64,000 nt of DNA from Pontederia crassipes (GCA_030549335.1 CM060197.1:23386501-23450500), one strand, 5' to 3'. Shown: positions 47,303-60,869, counted from the stretch's first letter. A program made the numbers and translations. Notes: generated by a model from the letters alone, not told the origin.

Positions 47303-48126
47303 TGTAATGCCCAACTCCCCGCTAGGTGCCACAAGGGGGTGAAACCATAAAGCAAATGTTTAAATTTAAATTCAAATCTTCAACAGAAAAAGGCAGCGTT
47401 TGAAATAAGCTAAGTCTGAAAATTTTCAAAAAATTTGGCATGATGTATGCGTAAATTCGTCCATACGTCATATGCAACATTTCATATGATTCATCACAAG
47501 CATTTCAATTTCAAAAGTTTAACCATCATAGGCAATTATAAGATCATTCTGACAATTTGTAGTAAACTCAAGTCAAATCATTAAATCACAAGCTCACCCC
47601 AAAATCAAAAAACTATGAGCCAGATGTTCTTAAATCATATATCATGAGAGTTCATCACTCTACACTATTAATCTAATAACTCCAAACCATTCACAACATT
47701 CTTCCAGTTAATAATTCGTATAAGTAGCGAATGAAATACAAAAGTAACCAAAAGTCACGATCACGACTCTCGCACATGGTCAATCCCTAGTTCCCTTACG
47801 ATGTCTTATTTCATGTCAAGCAAATAAGACTTTCATTCAATACCTACAAAAAAATAGATAAGAGGGGTGAGCATCTACAAGCTTAGCGAGTAATGAAAAT
47901 ATATAAATCTTTAAAAATCAGAAAACAACTTCTTGCGAGAATCAATATAACTCAAATGAAAATGATCCACATGCTTGTCATGTATGCAAAAAGGTTTATT
48001 TTTATGTTCTACCATCTTACACAGTCATAATTCATGGGTCATGCATGCGTATTTGCTGCTCGGGTCATATTTCATGCCAAGAGTTAAATGTTACTATCTC
48101 CCCTCCAGGCCCTATTTCATGCCAAG

Positions 48127-48171
<45 letters not shown>

Positions 48172-49260
48172 CAAGAGCTATAACATCCGTTGCTTAGGTC
48201 CTATTTCATGTCAAGAGCATTACTGCCCCCATATGGTCATCTCGGTGTTGATCAGACATTCAAGGTAAGTCAAACAAAAATCGTTTTAACATGCAATGCG
48301 TGAATGCAATTTAACACATATCTAAGTGCACCATAATTAGTGACATTTTCAATACGTAAAAGATCTCGCTCATAAAACCAACATCATAAACCCATATCAT
48401 TTATAATTCATCATCGTAGTAAGATAACATATCAACAATCATTTCGAGGGCATACTGAGGCATTAACATACATAAAAGCATTACACACATCAAATCAAAT
48501 AAAGTCCATTCCATATCGGCATGGAAAAGGAACATGTAATTGCCCGAAGGTCGACGTTATTATCTTATGGATAAATCCACTCACCTTAGATTACGTCGAG
48601 TCTCAACTACCTTCCGTCCGAATTCGCTCAAAGGAGAGAAGTACCTATTACATTCATTTAAACCTTACTTAGAAATATAAACTTATTATTTAGGACATTT
48701 ATCACTTCTAGTTATCATTTGTCTTTTAGCTCATTAATCACTCCATAATAGTCCTTTAGTGACATCTTGGTGCTTAGAATTAGAATTTATAATTCTCTTA
48801 TCTAACTTCATAATTTAATGCATTATAATAATCATATAAACTAATTTTCATAAATTGATCCTCATTATAGATTTTTAAAATTCTTACCAATAGGGAAAAA
48901 AATCGCCAACTAATAGCATCCTACTCAAATCCCCAACGGACAACCACTTAACATATCCTATTAACCATATAACAATTCGAATTAAACACTACTAATTCTT
49001 ATCAATTTATAAAATTAAATCTTATGAATGGTTACAGCTACCAATCATATCCTTACCACAATAAACAAAGCCCCCCACTCTCGAAAATCGAAACCACATC
49101 TGCCGAATGTCGAACACTACCGGCCACCTTCTTCATTAGTAGCATGATAAAATTAATTAAAATTAGTTTCATATCTGAAATCAAATTTACTATCCATTTT
49201 CATTCACTTACCAATGCACTCTAAGGATGAGTCGTCAGAAATATCAACGATGATAGGTAT
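47303..49260. mobile_element. Possible Ty3-type LTR sequence, limits uncertain
   Basis: TGTAATGCCCAACTCCCC at 47303 has the form of a Ty3/gypsy LTR terminus. The next ~1 kb has repeated CCTATTTCATG(C/T)CAAG units (48060-48220) around an (AT)n run, and CACTCACCTTAGATTACG near 48580, all like plant chromovirus LTRs. I could not find a partner end with a duplication, so the right limit is a guess. Confidence 0.35.
48128..48168. repeat. (AT)n microsatellite
   Basis: About 20 TA/AT units without interruption. Confidence 0.95.
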
Positions 49261-49441
49261 CCGAAGTCGATGAACATACACGTAATTTATTATTAAAATG
49301 TGATTTTAAAAAATGGTAGAATTTTAAAAAATAAAGTCCTAATAATTGTTCCTATATGTCAAAACATTCTAAAATGATTATTTTAATAAAATTTAAGTAG
49401 TGTTTCAGTTAGGTAAAACGTAAACACAAAATCAAAGAATA

Positions 49442-51960
49442 TGTAAAATCACGACTTTTGTTCTTCGAACAAAATTTTAGATTGTGATTCATTGATTATG
49501 TATTTTAATAAACATGCTTTGGGGGTACTTTCTTATTTACATGTCATGTCTTAAGTAAATGAATAAATAATAAATAATAGAAAAAAGTGAAACCTTCTCT
49601 TGCCCTTTTTCACCACCCGTATCCGAACACCAAAGAAGAGAGAAACACCCACTACTTTTTGGGGGAAAATTGGAGAAAGAGAAAAGAATTAGGATTTTCA
49701 GCTCATGGCAAGTTCTTACTTATTCTCTTTTTTATTTTAATTACATAATTTCCTAAATTAGGTTCTTCTGAGCTTTTCTCTGTGTCCCTTCTTTGATTTT
49801 AGTTAACTATGAGGTAAAACCTAAGTTGTTCAAGAGAAAGAGTAAACCCTAAGTATGGTTAAGCTATTCTTGAAACTTTAGTTACAACTTTGCATACCTT
49901 CGGGTGGCCCAAAAATTATGAAATTTACTTATATAGATTCCTGTTGGGTCTAATTTTATTGAGCTATGGAATCAAGTTAATTATAAGTATGTAGGAAAAC
50001 TTAGTTATGTTATCATCATTAAGATGCTACCATTCTGTCTATCGAATTTTTTATCCGATTTTGTAAATTAGATATTAAATAAAATATGTTGTAGAATTAT
50101 CTGATTATTTAGGGTAAGAATTATACATATGTTACATTTCATTTACAATTGGAATTGTTTGAAAAGGATATGTCTATTGAAACTTATAAATGGTTAACTG
50201 AATCTTACTTAGACTGCCAGATTGAAACTTAGGGAAGATTATTCTAGTATTTGTTAAATTTATTCTGCTTAGTTCAAAAGGATATAAATCCAAGGAATTT
50301 TATGAGCTACACTCTATGAAGTTTAATTTTATAAAAAAATTGAAAGTGCTAGAATATGAATTGTATAAATAATAAGTAAGGTCACTCAGTCTGTTAGAAC
50401 ATAAAAATAATATAAAAGTTAGGTTTAATATTGATGTTTATGAGAATGAACCATAATGAAATTAAAAATGAAACTTGTCAAGATTAAGCTTTATATAATA
50501 TGGAACTAAGCAAAATTGAAATGATGAAATTTTATTATGAATATTAAAAGATATGAATTTTCTTTACGAAGTAAATCTGTCATAATATAATACCATCTAT
50601 TGTGATAAATAACTATTTAGGTCATGAGAGTAAATGCATAAGTGTCATGTAGCTTTTGTAATTATTTATGTTCATGTATGATATATTATTGTTCAAAACA
50701 TAGTAGTAATATGATCCTATTCATTATTGTTGTAGGAGAAGAAGAGTAAAGTAGGAGAAAGAAAAAGAAAAAAATTATTAGCACTTATATGTAAGTTGAT
50801 TTCTTCTATTCTATGTATTCACCTAATATAAATTCAGTGTAACATTGGTTGTTATACGTATTGGATTGTCTTTCGTTCTTATGAAAAATATATTTGAATG
50901 ATTGATTGATTAGTTGTGTATTTGAAAAGAATATGTGATATGCTATGAATTGATCTTGATCAATGAAATAATATTCTTTCTATTTGAAATACTATTTGAT
51001 ATGATTAATCTTCTGACATTTGATATACATTTGTTATATGATGCGTCATTTTCGTCTGTATGTATCATGCGTTTGTATGTATGGTGGCTGGAGTTAAAAG
51101 TTATATCATGATGGAAGCCCAATTTAGAATCCAATTCATCATTTTATTCCCTTAAAATTGAATGAGGTAAATTGAAGCTAAGTGTCATACAGAACTAAAT
51201 GTTGGTGGAAGCTATATCTAGAATTCGTAGGGCCACCTATTGTTATTTAATATGTTCCTCGAAAGGAATAAGGTATAACAGAGCTAAGAGTCATCCAGAG
51301 GTAAGGCTATATTGTGAGAAGTCATGATGAAAGCCACCTTTAGAATTCGTAGAGGCCACCTCTAAAATCTACCTATTGACTATACACACTGGTCAACTTG
51401 TGATTCATGCATTCATATGAGATTGTTGCATTTTGCATTTATCAATTTGATATTTGTTAAATGAGAAGTAAATATGTATGTGCCTTTTTTATGGATGAAA
51501 GTTTTTTTTTGTTATGTATGTATTTACTTATTTCATACTATTCATTGTCTCTTCGAATTAATTAATGGATAACACATAAGTTATAAGTTATCAACTTACT
51601 GGAGTATTATTTGCTCACATTGTTGTTTTATATTTGGAATACCTTTTGCTCCTAAGATACTCGTGTGCCTCATCGCGTATAATAAATAAAAGATGTATAT
51701 TTTTTTGTTGGGAAACTGAGAGAGTTTGATATGTACTATGTACTTAGAAAGAATTTTTGTATCTTGTAAAAGAAAATCTTTTATGACTCTTTGGTTGTGT
51801 ATACCATAGGGTATGTAAGTGCTCTGACAATTATAAACTGTGTTTTGATTATCTGTGTTATCATTTTCATATGTTATCCACAAGAGTTATAGACATTTTT
51901 TTATTTTCTTTGATCATTCGAGTGAGTTTGCGACCTCTTATTTAAATCAATGTCGTAACA
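49442..51960 (+). mobile_element. Candidate solo LTR (Ty3-type)
   Basis: The proposed ends are TGTAAAATCACGAC and ATGTCGTAACA, with GAATA (49437-49441) and AAATA (51961-51965) as a near-match 5-bp duplication. The interior has paired GCTAAGTGTCAT.CAGA/GCCACCT words (51180-51370) and late GTTGCATTTTGCAT and TATCAACTTACTGGAGTA words usual in plant Ty3 LTRs. No coding domain is seen. The ends are only moderately convincing. Confidence 0.4.
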
Positions 51961-53094
51961 AAATATCCTCCAACTTTACCCTCTTTCTAAATACTGTTAT
52001 CAAATTTTACTTTATAACAAGATCACCTTTCAACTTTTAACTTATTTCACCAACGATCCTTTTGATTGAGTATCACTAGTTTACCGATATTATTTATTAC
52101 GTGTTACCTCATTAAAACATAAAAATAATATAAAATAATATAAAAATAATATTTAGAAAAAAGAGTGGGTGTCAATGGCCGGATGGAGAGAGAGGTGGAC
52201 AACATCCTCTTCTCTCACTACACCCTACAATCCCTCCATTTTAGTCATATGATTGGCATTATATGAATGGGATTTGGTTGTTGGTTTTAAAAAATGATTT
52301 AGTTCCAGTCATTCTGGAAGCAAAAGGGTTGGTTTTCATTATCTCTGATTCATTCTAGAAGCAAAAAGGGTTGGTTCCTCCATGATCTATTCATTATAAG
52401 GTAAAGATAGAAGAAAGGGAATCATAAGCTACTAGTATTCTTCTTCGTTATCATTGCCACGAGATTGCTGCCTCTCTCGTCACAAATAATCTCGTCACCA
52501 CCACCTGATTTTATTTTCTTTTTCTATACCCTAGCGTTCGATCAGAAAGATAATAGCCTCCTATTCATGAAGATATGCCAGTTCACATTTGCTTGTTGCT
52601 GCTAGGAGATCACTCATCTAGTGACAACGTTGACGCATATGATCGCTCGTGTTCCAAGGCTCCCGATCTCTAGGTCATCATTCCTCACTCTAGTCACAAG
52701 AAGTCTCGATCATCCCTTTTTATTTTTTTTATTTTGGTCGTGTCCATCGCCTTTGATCCTCGCTCCTCCCCTCTCCCGAATCATATCCTCTTTCTGTTAT
52801 GGGGAGATCATCATCTTCGGCTCAATGAGATCTAAATGTTCATATCCTCTTTTCGGTTGCATGGAAGAAAGCAATAGGTAGCACACACGTGCTTTCTATA
52901 GTTACTTTGGGCATCTAAAATGTAGTGCTCAAAGATAAAGATGTTGATTGCTTACCATATACCAAATACCATGTATTATTGTTTAATGATGTTTTTGGAA
53001 TGTTGTTAACTAACGTCCCATACACCACTGCCTCATATTGGAGATCAAACTCTACTTTAACTTATACCACTGAATAACTTCAACATTATACTTA
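51961..53094. other. Intergenic region, no gene seen
   Basis: Mixed composition. A GCAAAAGGGTTGGTT word is repeated at 52321 and 52361. Short open frames (for example 52621-52881) show no domain. Confidence 0.45.
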
Positions 53095-53762
53095 GGGTGC
53101 GTTCACTGCATTGCCATTCAACATTACCTAATAATGTAGATTGACACTCAGAAAGATTGTCACTTGTTAAATTACCAGCAATGTATATTACCTCGTTTGG
53201 TATTCATAAGTAATCTATCTGACAATTCATATTAGTTATTTATAAGAAAATACATATTTATGAGTTAATATATCATTTTTACTAATATACCCTTAATCAA
53301 AATAATTATGTCTAATATATAAATTATTTTTAACTTCATAAACTTAAATCACAAATATATATATTTTCACCCATATAATTAAAATTTATAAAATAATTAA
53401 TATATTTTTACAATATTATAATAATATAGTCATAATAATTATAATATTTATTTTATTAATTTTATAATTTATTTAATTATTGTTATAATTTATTCAATGT
53501 GTTTTAGAATTTATTTGAATAAAAAATGTAAAAGACAATTGCAGAAAGTAAAATTTAAAAGATTGCAACCCAGGTGGTAATGTGGATTGCCTACTCTTCC
53601 ATAGGCAATCTGCATTGCCACTTCATAAGCAATGTGGATTGTCTGGGCAATGCAGATTACCCATTATCTGACACAAGTGAATAGGGTAATGTGGTGGACC
53701 CAGGTAATTTAATACAATATTACTTGGTAATCTACAAAGATTACCTCTAAAGAAACGCCCCC
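53095..53762. mobile_element. PIF/Harbinger (Tourist-like) MITE with TTA duplication
   Basis: Left end GGGTGCGTTCACT; right end, reverse-complemented, GGGGGCGTTTCTTT. It is flanked by TTA (53092-53094 and 53763-53765). TTA duplications and GGG.GCGTT ends are hallmarks of Tourist-like MITEs. Subterminal GTAATCTACA/TGTAGATTAC and GGCAATGCAGATTACC-type words repeat on both strands. The core is AT-rich and non-coding (668 bp in all). Confidence 0.85.
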
Positions 53763-54565
53763 TTAATGATTGGCATCCTAATTCTATTTGTTATTCGTTT
53801 CATGTTTCGTCTTTAGATGCAATGTTGACACAATGGTACCATTATGTAATTGTCAATAAGAAGTTATCATCAAAATGTCATGGATCGAAACTAATCCCAA
53901 CTAAATATTTATGGTTGCCATAATTATGATGTAAGCATCTCATGAACCTATGCACAAAATTGGTTTGATTTTTATTTTTTATTTTGTTTACAAAAGTTGG
54001 ACCGAAGATTGAAGTTGTTTTATGCCCAATTACATCTAATTTATATCTTGTTTCTTCTTTCAACAAAATAGAGGCCACCGATATTTTCAATGGTTGGATC
54101 TAGAAATTGAATTTCGAAAATAAAATTGTCTAATGGTTTGTTGAAAAGGATTAAGCAAATGCACTCTTAAAAATGAATATGGAAAGAGAAAATCAAAGCT
54201 ATTATTGGAAATGAAAGAAAATTATAGACCACCTAGGAATTGTCTTGATTAATAGTAGTGTTATTGTATATTTCGAAATGAATTGAACTGTGTAAGGAAT
54301 CTTTAAGAGTTATGGTGTCTAAGGTATATTCTGCTATATGTATCCTTATTTTGACATGGATAACATATGTTACACCTCATTCTTCAAATAAAGGACAACT
54401 TCGTCAAAAGATTTAATATTTTTATTATACATCAAACGTATGCAGAAGCTTACCATACTCACTAAATATGAATAACATACACCTAGTCATCCTACAATAT
54501 ATGATCAAATTTAACTCAACCTTCAAGTTTGTCATCACACAAAGATGATTTGATGTGAATAAAAT
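53763..54565. other. AT-rich spacer
   Basis: No gene is seen. A minus-strand frame at 53878-54090 has no known domain. Confidence 0.45.
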
Positions 54566-54855
54566 TTAGGGTTTTTCCGCTATCCTCCTCTGAACTATGA
54601 ATTGTTTCTGCGTCTACTAATGACTTTCAAATTTTTCGCAGACCTCCCCTGAACTATACTGATTTTTCCACTTAGGTCCAACTATCAACGTCTGTTAACT
54701 TTCTTTCCCATTAATTTTCATTTTTTTTTAATTATGAAATAATCATAATACCCTCAAGAAGATCATATAAGTGAGCTTAAAATAATACATAATAGTAAGT
54801 ATAAAAAATGTTGGCTAGCGTGCAAGGGGGGACATCCACCCGCAACGAGGTCCTC

Positions 54856-54950
54856 CCCCCCCCCCCCCCCCACCCCATCTCGTCGGCGGGTGTCGCCCCC
54901 TTGAGAAGCGAGGTCGCAGGGGGCGTCGCCCCCTCCCCCCCCCCCCCCGA
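54856..54950. repeat. Two poly(C) runs
   Basis: Runs of C at about 54856-54871 and 54932-54948 sit in the GC-rich interior of the element. Run lengths may be assembly-sensitive. Confidence 0.8.
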
Positions 54951-55321
54951 CCTCGCCGACCTTCTATGAAATGCATGGCAGAGATACTCTCCAACAATTC
55001 CTCCGGCGAACTCCTTGTCCTCCCTTCTTTCTGGTTGCATCCTCGATGCATTTCCTTCTCTTCTTTGACTGCTACCACCACCACAACGGGGGAATACCAC
55101 CTTGCCTTTCTTCACTATCATGAATACTGCCATGTTCTTCATAGCCGAGCAGGGGAATGAGTCCAGTGGCGGCGGCAGCAATGGCGGCTGATGTAGCCCC
55201 AGCGCATCAGAGTTCCTCGACGTCGGCATAAGTCCCCGGCTCGGCTGCTTCGCTCTCACAGAGTTCCTATCTCGAAACTAGCATGGTCGCGGTCACGTGG
55301 CTTTGAAACTCGTGTCTGCCC

Positions 55322-55672
55322 CGTGGCATCTTCGGCTACATGGCCCCTGAGTACATAGAGTTTGGGGAGGCCATGACCATGGCAGACGTATACAGCTTCG
55401 ACGTGGTCGCGCTGGAGGTCGCAAGTGGGCTCGTGGCGGTCGACTTCCGGTGGCTGGATGTGCTCTTGGTGAAGAAGTTGTGGGATCACGTGGTCGTGAA
55501 GAGGCCGCTACTGGAGCTCACCGACCGGAGGCTGGGCGGGGAGATCACCGTGACCCCCTTGGTACGAGTCGACGAGATGGGGGGCACGCCCCCTCGTGCG
55601 CACCAGCGTCGGCGGGGCAAGGTCCGCACGTCGGCCAACATTTTTTATATTTACTATTATGTATTATTTTAA
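55322..55672 (+). pseudogene. Captured lectin-receptor-kinase fragment
   Basis: An open frame reads FGYMAPEYIEFGEA, then ADVYSFDVVALEVASG and LLELTDRRLGGE, the activation-segment APE through helix F and beyond of a plant receptor kinase. The wording is closest to L-type lectin receptor kinases, whose genes are usually intronless. The catalytic loop, DFG and N-lobe are missing, and the normal Gly of DVYSFG is Asp. After about 55560 the frame enters the element's own repeat. It cannot be an active kinase. It lies between the long TIRs, so it was most likely carried by the element. Confidence 0.75.
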
Positions 55673-55855
55673 GTTCTGAGGATATTTTGGTTATTTCATT
55701 AAAAAATAAAAAATAACGGGAAAATTAGTAGATGTTGACAAATGACCCTAATTGAAAAAGCGGCATAGTTCAGCGAAGGTCTTGGAAAAATTTGAAAGTC
55801 GTTGGTAGACGCGAAAAAAATTCATAATTCAGGAAGGTTAGTGGAAAAACTCTAA

Positions 55856-57563
55856 TATTTATGTAAAAGCTATTCATTTCTTGATGATTCCATCATCTAA
55901 AAAAAATGTGAGATTTATGTAATGATCGTGTTCTACAGAGATCGTCTTTTGTCGATTGTCAACATTTGACATGTTCCTTTCAATTGAATCAGATTGCAAA
56001 AACTCAAATTTTTGTAACATTATCTATGGGTCAAATTACATAAGAAAAACGAGTTAGTCTTTGTATGTCTTCTTATAACATATATTTGTAAAGAATGACA
56101 TAATATTTTTAAGATAGTGATATCGAAATGACCGCTATGCTCTCATGCATCTTCCAATATTTTAAAAAAAAGTAGTTATCATTAATTAAAAATACGTCAA
56201 GTTACTATTCTAATAATTTTATAAAGTGAACTTACAAAATAATATAAAAATATATGATGTGATTATAATACAATTTTAAAAAATATGACCAAGAAAATGA
56301 GAATTATGTGATGAGCTCTTCCTTACATTTGTAATGTGCCAATTAGAAAAATTATCATCCCTTCATCACGATGCCAAATAATTGAAAAAAAATTTCGTAT
56401 CACCTGAACATAAAAATTTTAATGATTACATTGACATATGCAAATGTGTCATGCACCATTCAACAAAAAAGTAATACTATCATAACCATCATATAATATG
56501 TTAATCCTATTTGGACTACGTATATTTCATAATCATTTCAAACTTGGGCTAAAATATAATTATTTCATTCTAAATTTTATGAAACATTTAACATTCATAG
56601 TTCACAAATATTTATGCATCCAAATATAAATATATGAATATATAGTAGGCACACAAAAAATTATGCTATTCATTATATATAAATAAAATGCTATTTGTCC
56701 CACTCTTATAATTAGCATGATAATAAGCATAGAAAATAATGATTCAACATTCATGTCACATAATTATAAATTATTTACATAAATAAAAAATTCATAATAT
56801 CATGGATATATTGTTAATTAATTTTATTGCACAAAATTTTTTCATATGAAAAATTATGCAAAACATTTCACGTGTAACAAAAAATGTATGCAAATATTCC
56901 TTTTAATAATGAAATTTACTTTATCATAAATATAGTTCAAATAATATTACGAACTAAACAATATGCATGCTTTAACATAACTACGTAAACTAATTACTTA
57001 TACATTCACATAACACATATTATACTTAAATTTTACATATCTACATATTCTTTCCTAATTTTACATATGCACATGTTCTTTGGCCGGCACAAATAATATG
57101 TGTGATGAGCGATGAAAGAAATTAGAGGCACGAGAGAAAAGGAGGGAAGAGTTTGAATCGCGCTCCCCGCATGCTCAATCCTTGGTCGTCCATCGCACAT
57201 CGCACGAACGTCATTATAATTCCACTCTTTTTACATAGGATGGACGCTAGTAAATTCAAAAGAATTTTATAGTCAAAAGTATGTAACATATTATTAATAA
57301 CACTTAACGGTAAATAAAAATTTAAGAATAATAGATTAGTATTAAGTATTTACACTTTAAGAGTTACTTTTTATTGGTAATAATATTTATAAATATAATA
57401 AACAAAAATATTTATGTTAGTATTTTAATTTTAGTAGGTTACTAATTTTATACATAATATACTATTTATTATTTATATATTTTAAAATTATTATCAATAA
57501 TATTATTTTAATAAAATGTGATTGAACCGACCGTCCTATTGAGAAAACATTGCCCAAAAGACG
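55856..57563. other. AT-rich intergenic region
   Basis: No gene is seen. 57100-57230 is briefly GC-richer (CGCACATCGCACGAACG) without clear structure. Confidence 0.5.
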
Positions 57564-60500
57564 CCGACTCAGGACACGGTGCAAAGCGGCAAATCGCAAG
57601 CCTAGCAACCGCCCACCAGTCTCCACCACTTATCTCGAGCCACGTGGATGTATCTGCCCCGTCCGTCGAAGGTTCACCATCTTTAACACGAACACAATTA
57701 CCGCCTCAAATCCAAATCAGAAAAAGAAAAAAAAAAAGAGAGAAAAACTCACCGCCTCAACGCCACGATAAATAACCTCCCCCTTTCTTGGAAATTAATC
57801 CATGTCTCTATGCCTCCGTTTTCTAGGGCCAGCTGAGAACCCCATTCCTCTACTTTTCTTTTAAGATTTTTCTCTTTCAACTCCAAAGTTTTGGTGCGCT
57901 TCGTAAGGTTTTTAAGATTTCTTCTCATCAACGATCTATTTCGACATGATCGCGTCGTGGATCTGTAAGTTTCTCTCTTTTTGCATACTTGTTTTAGGTT
58001 TAGATTTTATATTTTTCTTTTCTTTCCTTTGCTTCCTGTTGGATCCCTGCATCTCTATCTATTGACAGGATCGATAAAAAGAGGAGTTTGATCCGATGCG
58101 TGCCTTTAAATCTTTATTATTAAGATTCAACTCCAAAGTTTTGGTGCGTTTCGTAAGATTATTTAGATTTCTTCAGATCAATGATCTACTTTGGCATGAT
58201 AATTTTCTCTTTCATTTCGTCAGATTATTTAGGTTTGGATTTTGTTTTTTTTTCTTTTCATTCGTTTTCTGTTGGGTCCTTGCATCTTTATCTATTGACA
58301 GGATCGATATAGAGAGGAGTTTGATTGCCAGATCTGCGAGCGCGCTGCCCTGATGACGCAGACGTAATGATGGTGTTGCTTCTTCGGCGGATGCAGCTAC
58401 GAGGCAAATGGCATGGCATGGCATGGCATGGAGTTTTGATGCGTAGGTTGATGTGTAGGAATTGATTAGAGGTTCATTGCTCTCATTATGTATGATGAAG
58501 CATTCAGACCTTTTTTGGAGGAAGGTAATGTTTGCATAATGCCGATGCTTGTTATCGTGGCCTTTGCCATGTTGGGTGCGCTCGCATGGCAGGCCGAGAA
58601 ACCTAATAAAATCATACTTTTTTTTGGTGTCGGAGGGAGTAGCACGGGGCATTATTTTTTAGCCTCGTGTGCTCCTTCCTCGGTGTGCTCCGTGTGTTCT
58701 CTGTGTTTTCATTGTGCTTCTCTTTCGTTGTTTTAAACCTAGGACATAGGACGAGGAGAACAACGCCGTTCATCGCCCGAGGTACAACTTCCAATGTACT
58801 TTCTTCTGCATTTAACTTCGCGATCAGACTCCATGATGACATGATACACTTAAAATAATTATGAATTATTCTTTCACTCATACCCAAGAGGTACACATTA
58901 GAGACCACATTATGAATTATTATTCTTTCGTTCATCCCCAAGAGGGACACATTAGGGACCATATTTAATTTAGATATCATGCAATTTCATAGTCCATCGT
59001 GTTCTGGCATCCCATGTTACGTGTTAACAATTTTGAAGGTTATATTTTGATTGAAATATGCAAATGCTATTAGTTTAATCTTTCCTCTAAGACTATGGAC
59101 TTTTGTGCTGCTGAACTTTCATTACGGTTGTGTCTTCGGTTTTTTCGTGTAATCAGATGCAGAAAATTTTTGTAATTCAGTTCAATTTTTTACTGAATTT
59201 CTTACTTTTTAACTAGTGCAATGATCTATGTTGATTGTCCTCCCTCATCTAGCTACTCACATTGGAACATTACAAGGAACGAATTCCAGGACGGAATATA
59301 TCACCAGTTTGCACATTAAAATTGGCTTACGTCTGTATTGTACGTCCATGATATTCTGAACTCCTCCTTGGGATCGTTACCGACCGATCCTAATTTCCTA
59401 AAGAACACATTATTATCCAATTTCAGAATGTGGCAATGTGTCCACCTTAATCAGGCATGTGATGCAATTGATGGGACACGATGCCACCGAGTTGCATGTG
59501 TTGGCTTAATGGCGTATTTGCAAGGTCGATTTTGTTGAATTCTGTCATATCGTGTCAATATTAACTCCGTTGCAAGGAAAATTTCGTGATTCTGTTAGTC
59601 TGCTTTAAGTGGATCAACGTAAACCATCAGATGATACTTTAAGTGGATCAATGTAAAGCATCAGATGGAGGACACGGGAGCCTGTACAAAATATATGCCA
59701 GTAAACCTGTCCTGTTTCTTCTACTTCGGCTGCACTGGAGGATAAAGGTGTTAATCATGATGGGAGCTTCGGCGGCTTCCAGGACTTGATGTTACTGGAG
59801 TCCCTGAATGTGATTTCAAAGTTCTCAAGGCAGTTCTTCTCAGAAGTCATCGAAGTCTTACGGCTATATCAGTCGATAGCCAACTTGTTTCCGGGTTCTT
59901 ATAAAACAAATCTTTGAAAGGAGGACTTAAAACTGTTATATCTGTTATTTGAAATCTGTGAAAGATCTTGTATGTCATTGGTAGGCATGGGATTTTTTTC
60001 CTGTAGCGGAATGAAGTGTCTCATTTTGTAAACAATTCTTCACGAATCTTCTCTCTGCACTTTCAATAAAGCAACAATGTTCAAATTTCATTTACCTGGA
60101 AGGACAGCAACTCAGTTGCATGCTTGCAGTTTCAAATTGTTCTCACTTTAGTATGTTCTAAGAAAGCATGATTGTTGTCTTGAGTATCTCGCGGCTAAGT
60201 TATGTAAGTAGTTGTATGGCTTGTTTGGTTTCTGCAGTTTTTCCATAAAGGTGAGAGGTACTTAGACATTGGTCATTCTTGGGGATCGCCCAGTAACGTG
60301 GTATGTGCTCTTTTCACTATTATTGATATTTTCTTGCTAATCCTGTCTTTGTTAACTTGTAGTTGCATGGTCAGTCTTCATGGTTCTTATCCTGATATAT
60401 CGTTATTGGTAGTTGAGTTCACTATTGTTTTGTACTGGCAATTTGTTGTTTCCCACCTCTCTCTCTCAAAAAAGTGTTGTTTCCCTCTTAAAAAAAAAGG

Positions 60501-60626
60501 TTTGTCGTCGACTACTGTGGTCGTGGCTTTTTTTATTATATTTGCATATTTACTGAATTTTGCCAAGTATATATTTACTGAATTTTTCATATCTTTTTTA
60601 TGATCTCTGTGCCCCCACCCACCCAC

Positions 60627-60661
<35 letters not shown>

Positions 60662-60792
60662 CTGGGGATGCCACTCGGATCTTTTTTTTTTTTTTTTGTA
60701 GTGCAGGAAATTACAGGCTTTATTTATTTATGTTTTGCAGCAAATTCCGATTCAACCTTCTGCAACTCATCATTGTTTATGTTGTACCTCAT

Positions 60793-60869
60793 AGATCTTT
60801 AAGCTCTGAAAATGGCAAGAGCACTCAGAATTGTCTGGGGGGTTGATGGTTCGAATCCATCAAGATCTG
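60793..60869 (+). ncRNA. tRNA-like cloverleaf in copy 2, perfect acceptor stem
   Basis: Same fold as in copy 1 but with a perfect 7-bp acceptor stem (AGATCTT with AAGATCT). The D-stem is GCTC/GAGC, the middle stem CTCAG/CTGGG with one G-T pair and a 6-nt loop AATTGT, and the T-arm GATGG-TTCGAAT-CCATC with a B box. The short anticodon loop makes decoding unlikely. It could be an RNase P/Z-processed tRNA-like part of a longer RNA, or a tRNA relic. Confidence 0.5.

Larger units (their letters stand above)
54566..55855. mobile_element. Pack-MULE-like element with ~290-bp inverted repeats
   Basis: TTAGGGTTTTTCCGCT on the left pairs with TTAGAGTTTTTCCACT from the right. The match runs inward for nearly 290 bp on each side, through TGAACTATGAATT and ACATAATAGTAA(G/A)TATAAAAAATGTTGGC. 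Such long TIRs are typical of Mutator-like elements. No transposase is present. The interior is GC-rich and carries a receptor-kinase fragment. A clean 9-bp target duplication is not visible (GAATAAAAT and TATTTATGT). A second member of the same TIR family starts at 62948. Confidence 0.8.

Noticed and set aside
47303-49710. A solo LTR ending near 49704 using CAAGT as duplication
   Set aside because: CAAGT follows at 49709, but the element would not end in CA. The shared 5-mer is probably chance.
54557-55864. A 9-bp target duplication for the first Pack-MULE-like element
   Set aside because: Flanks GAATAAAAT and TATTTATGT do not match, and shifts of one or two bases do not help.
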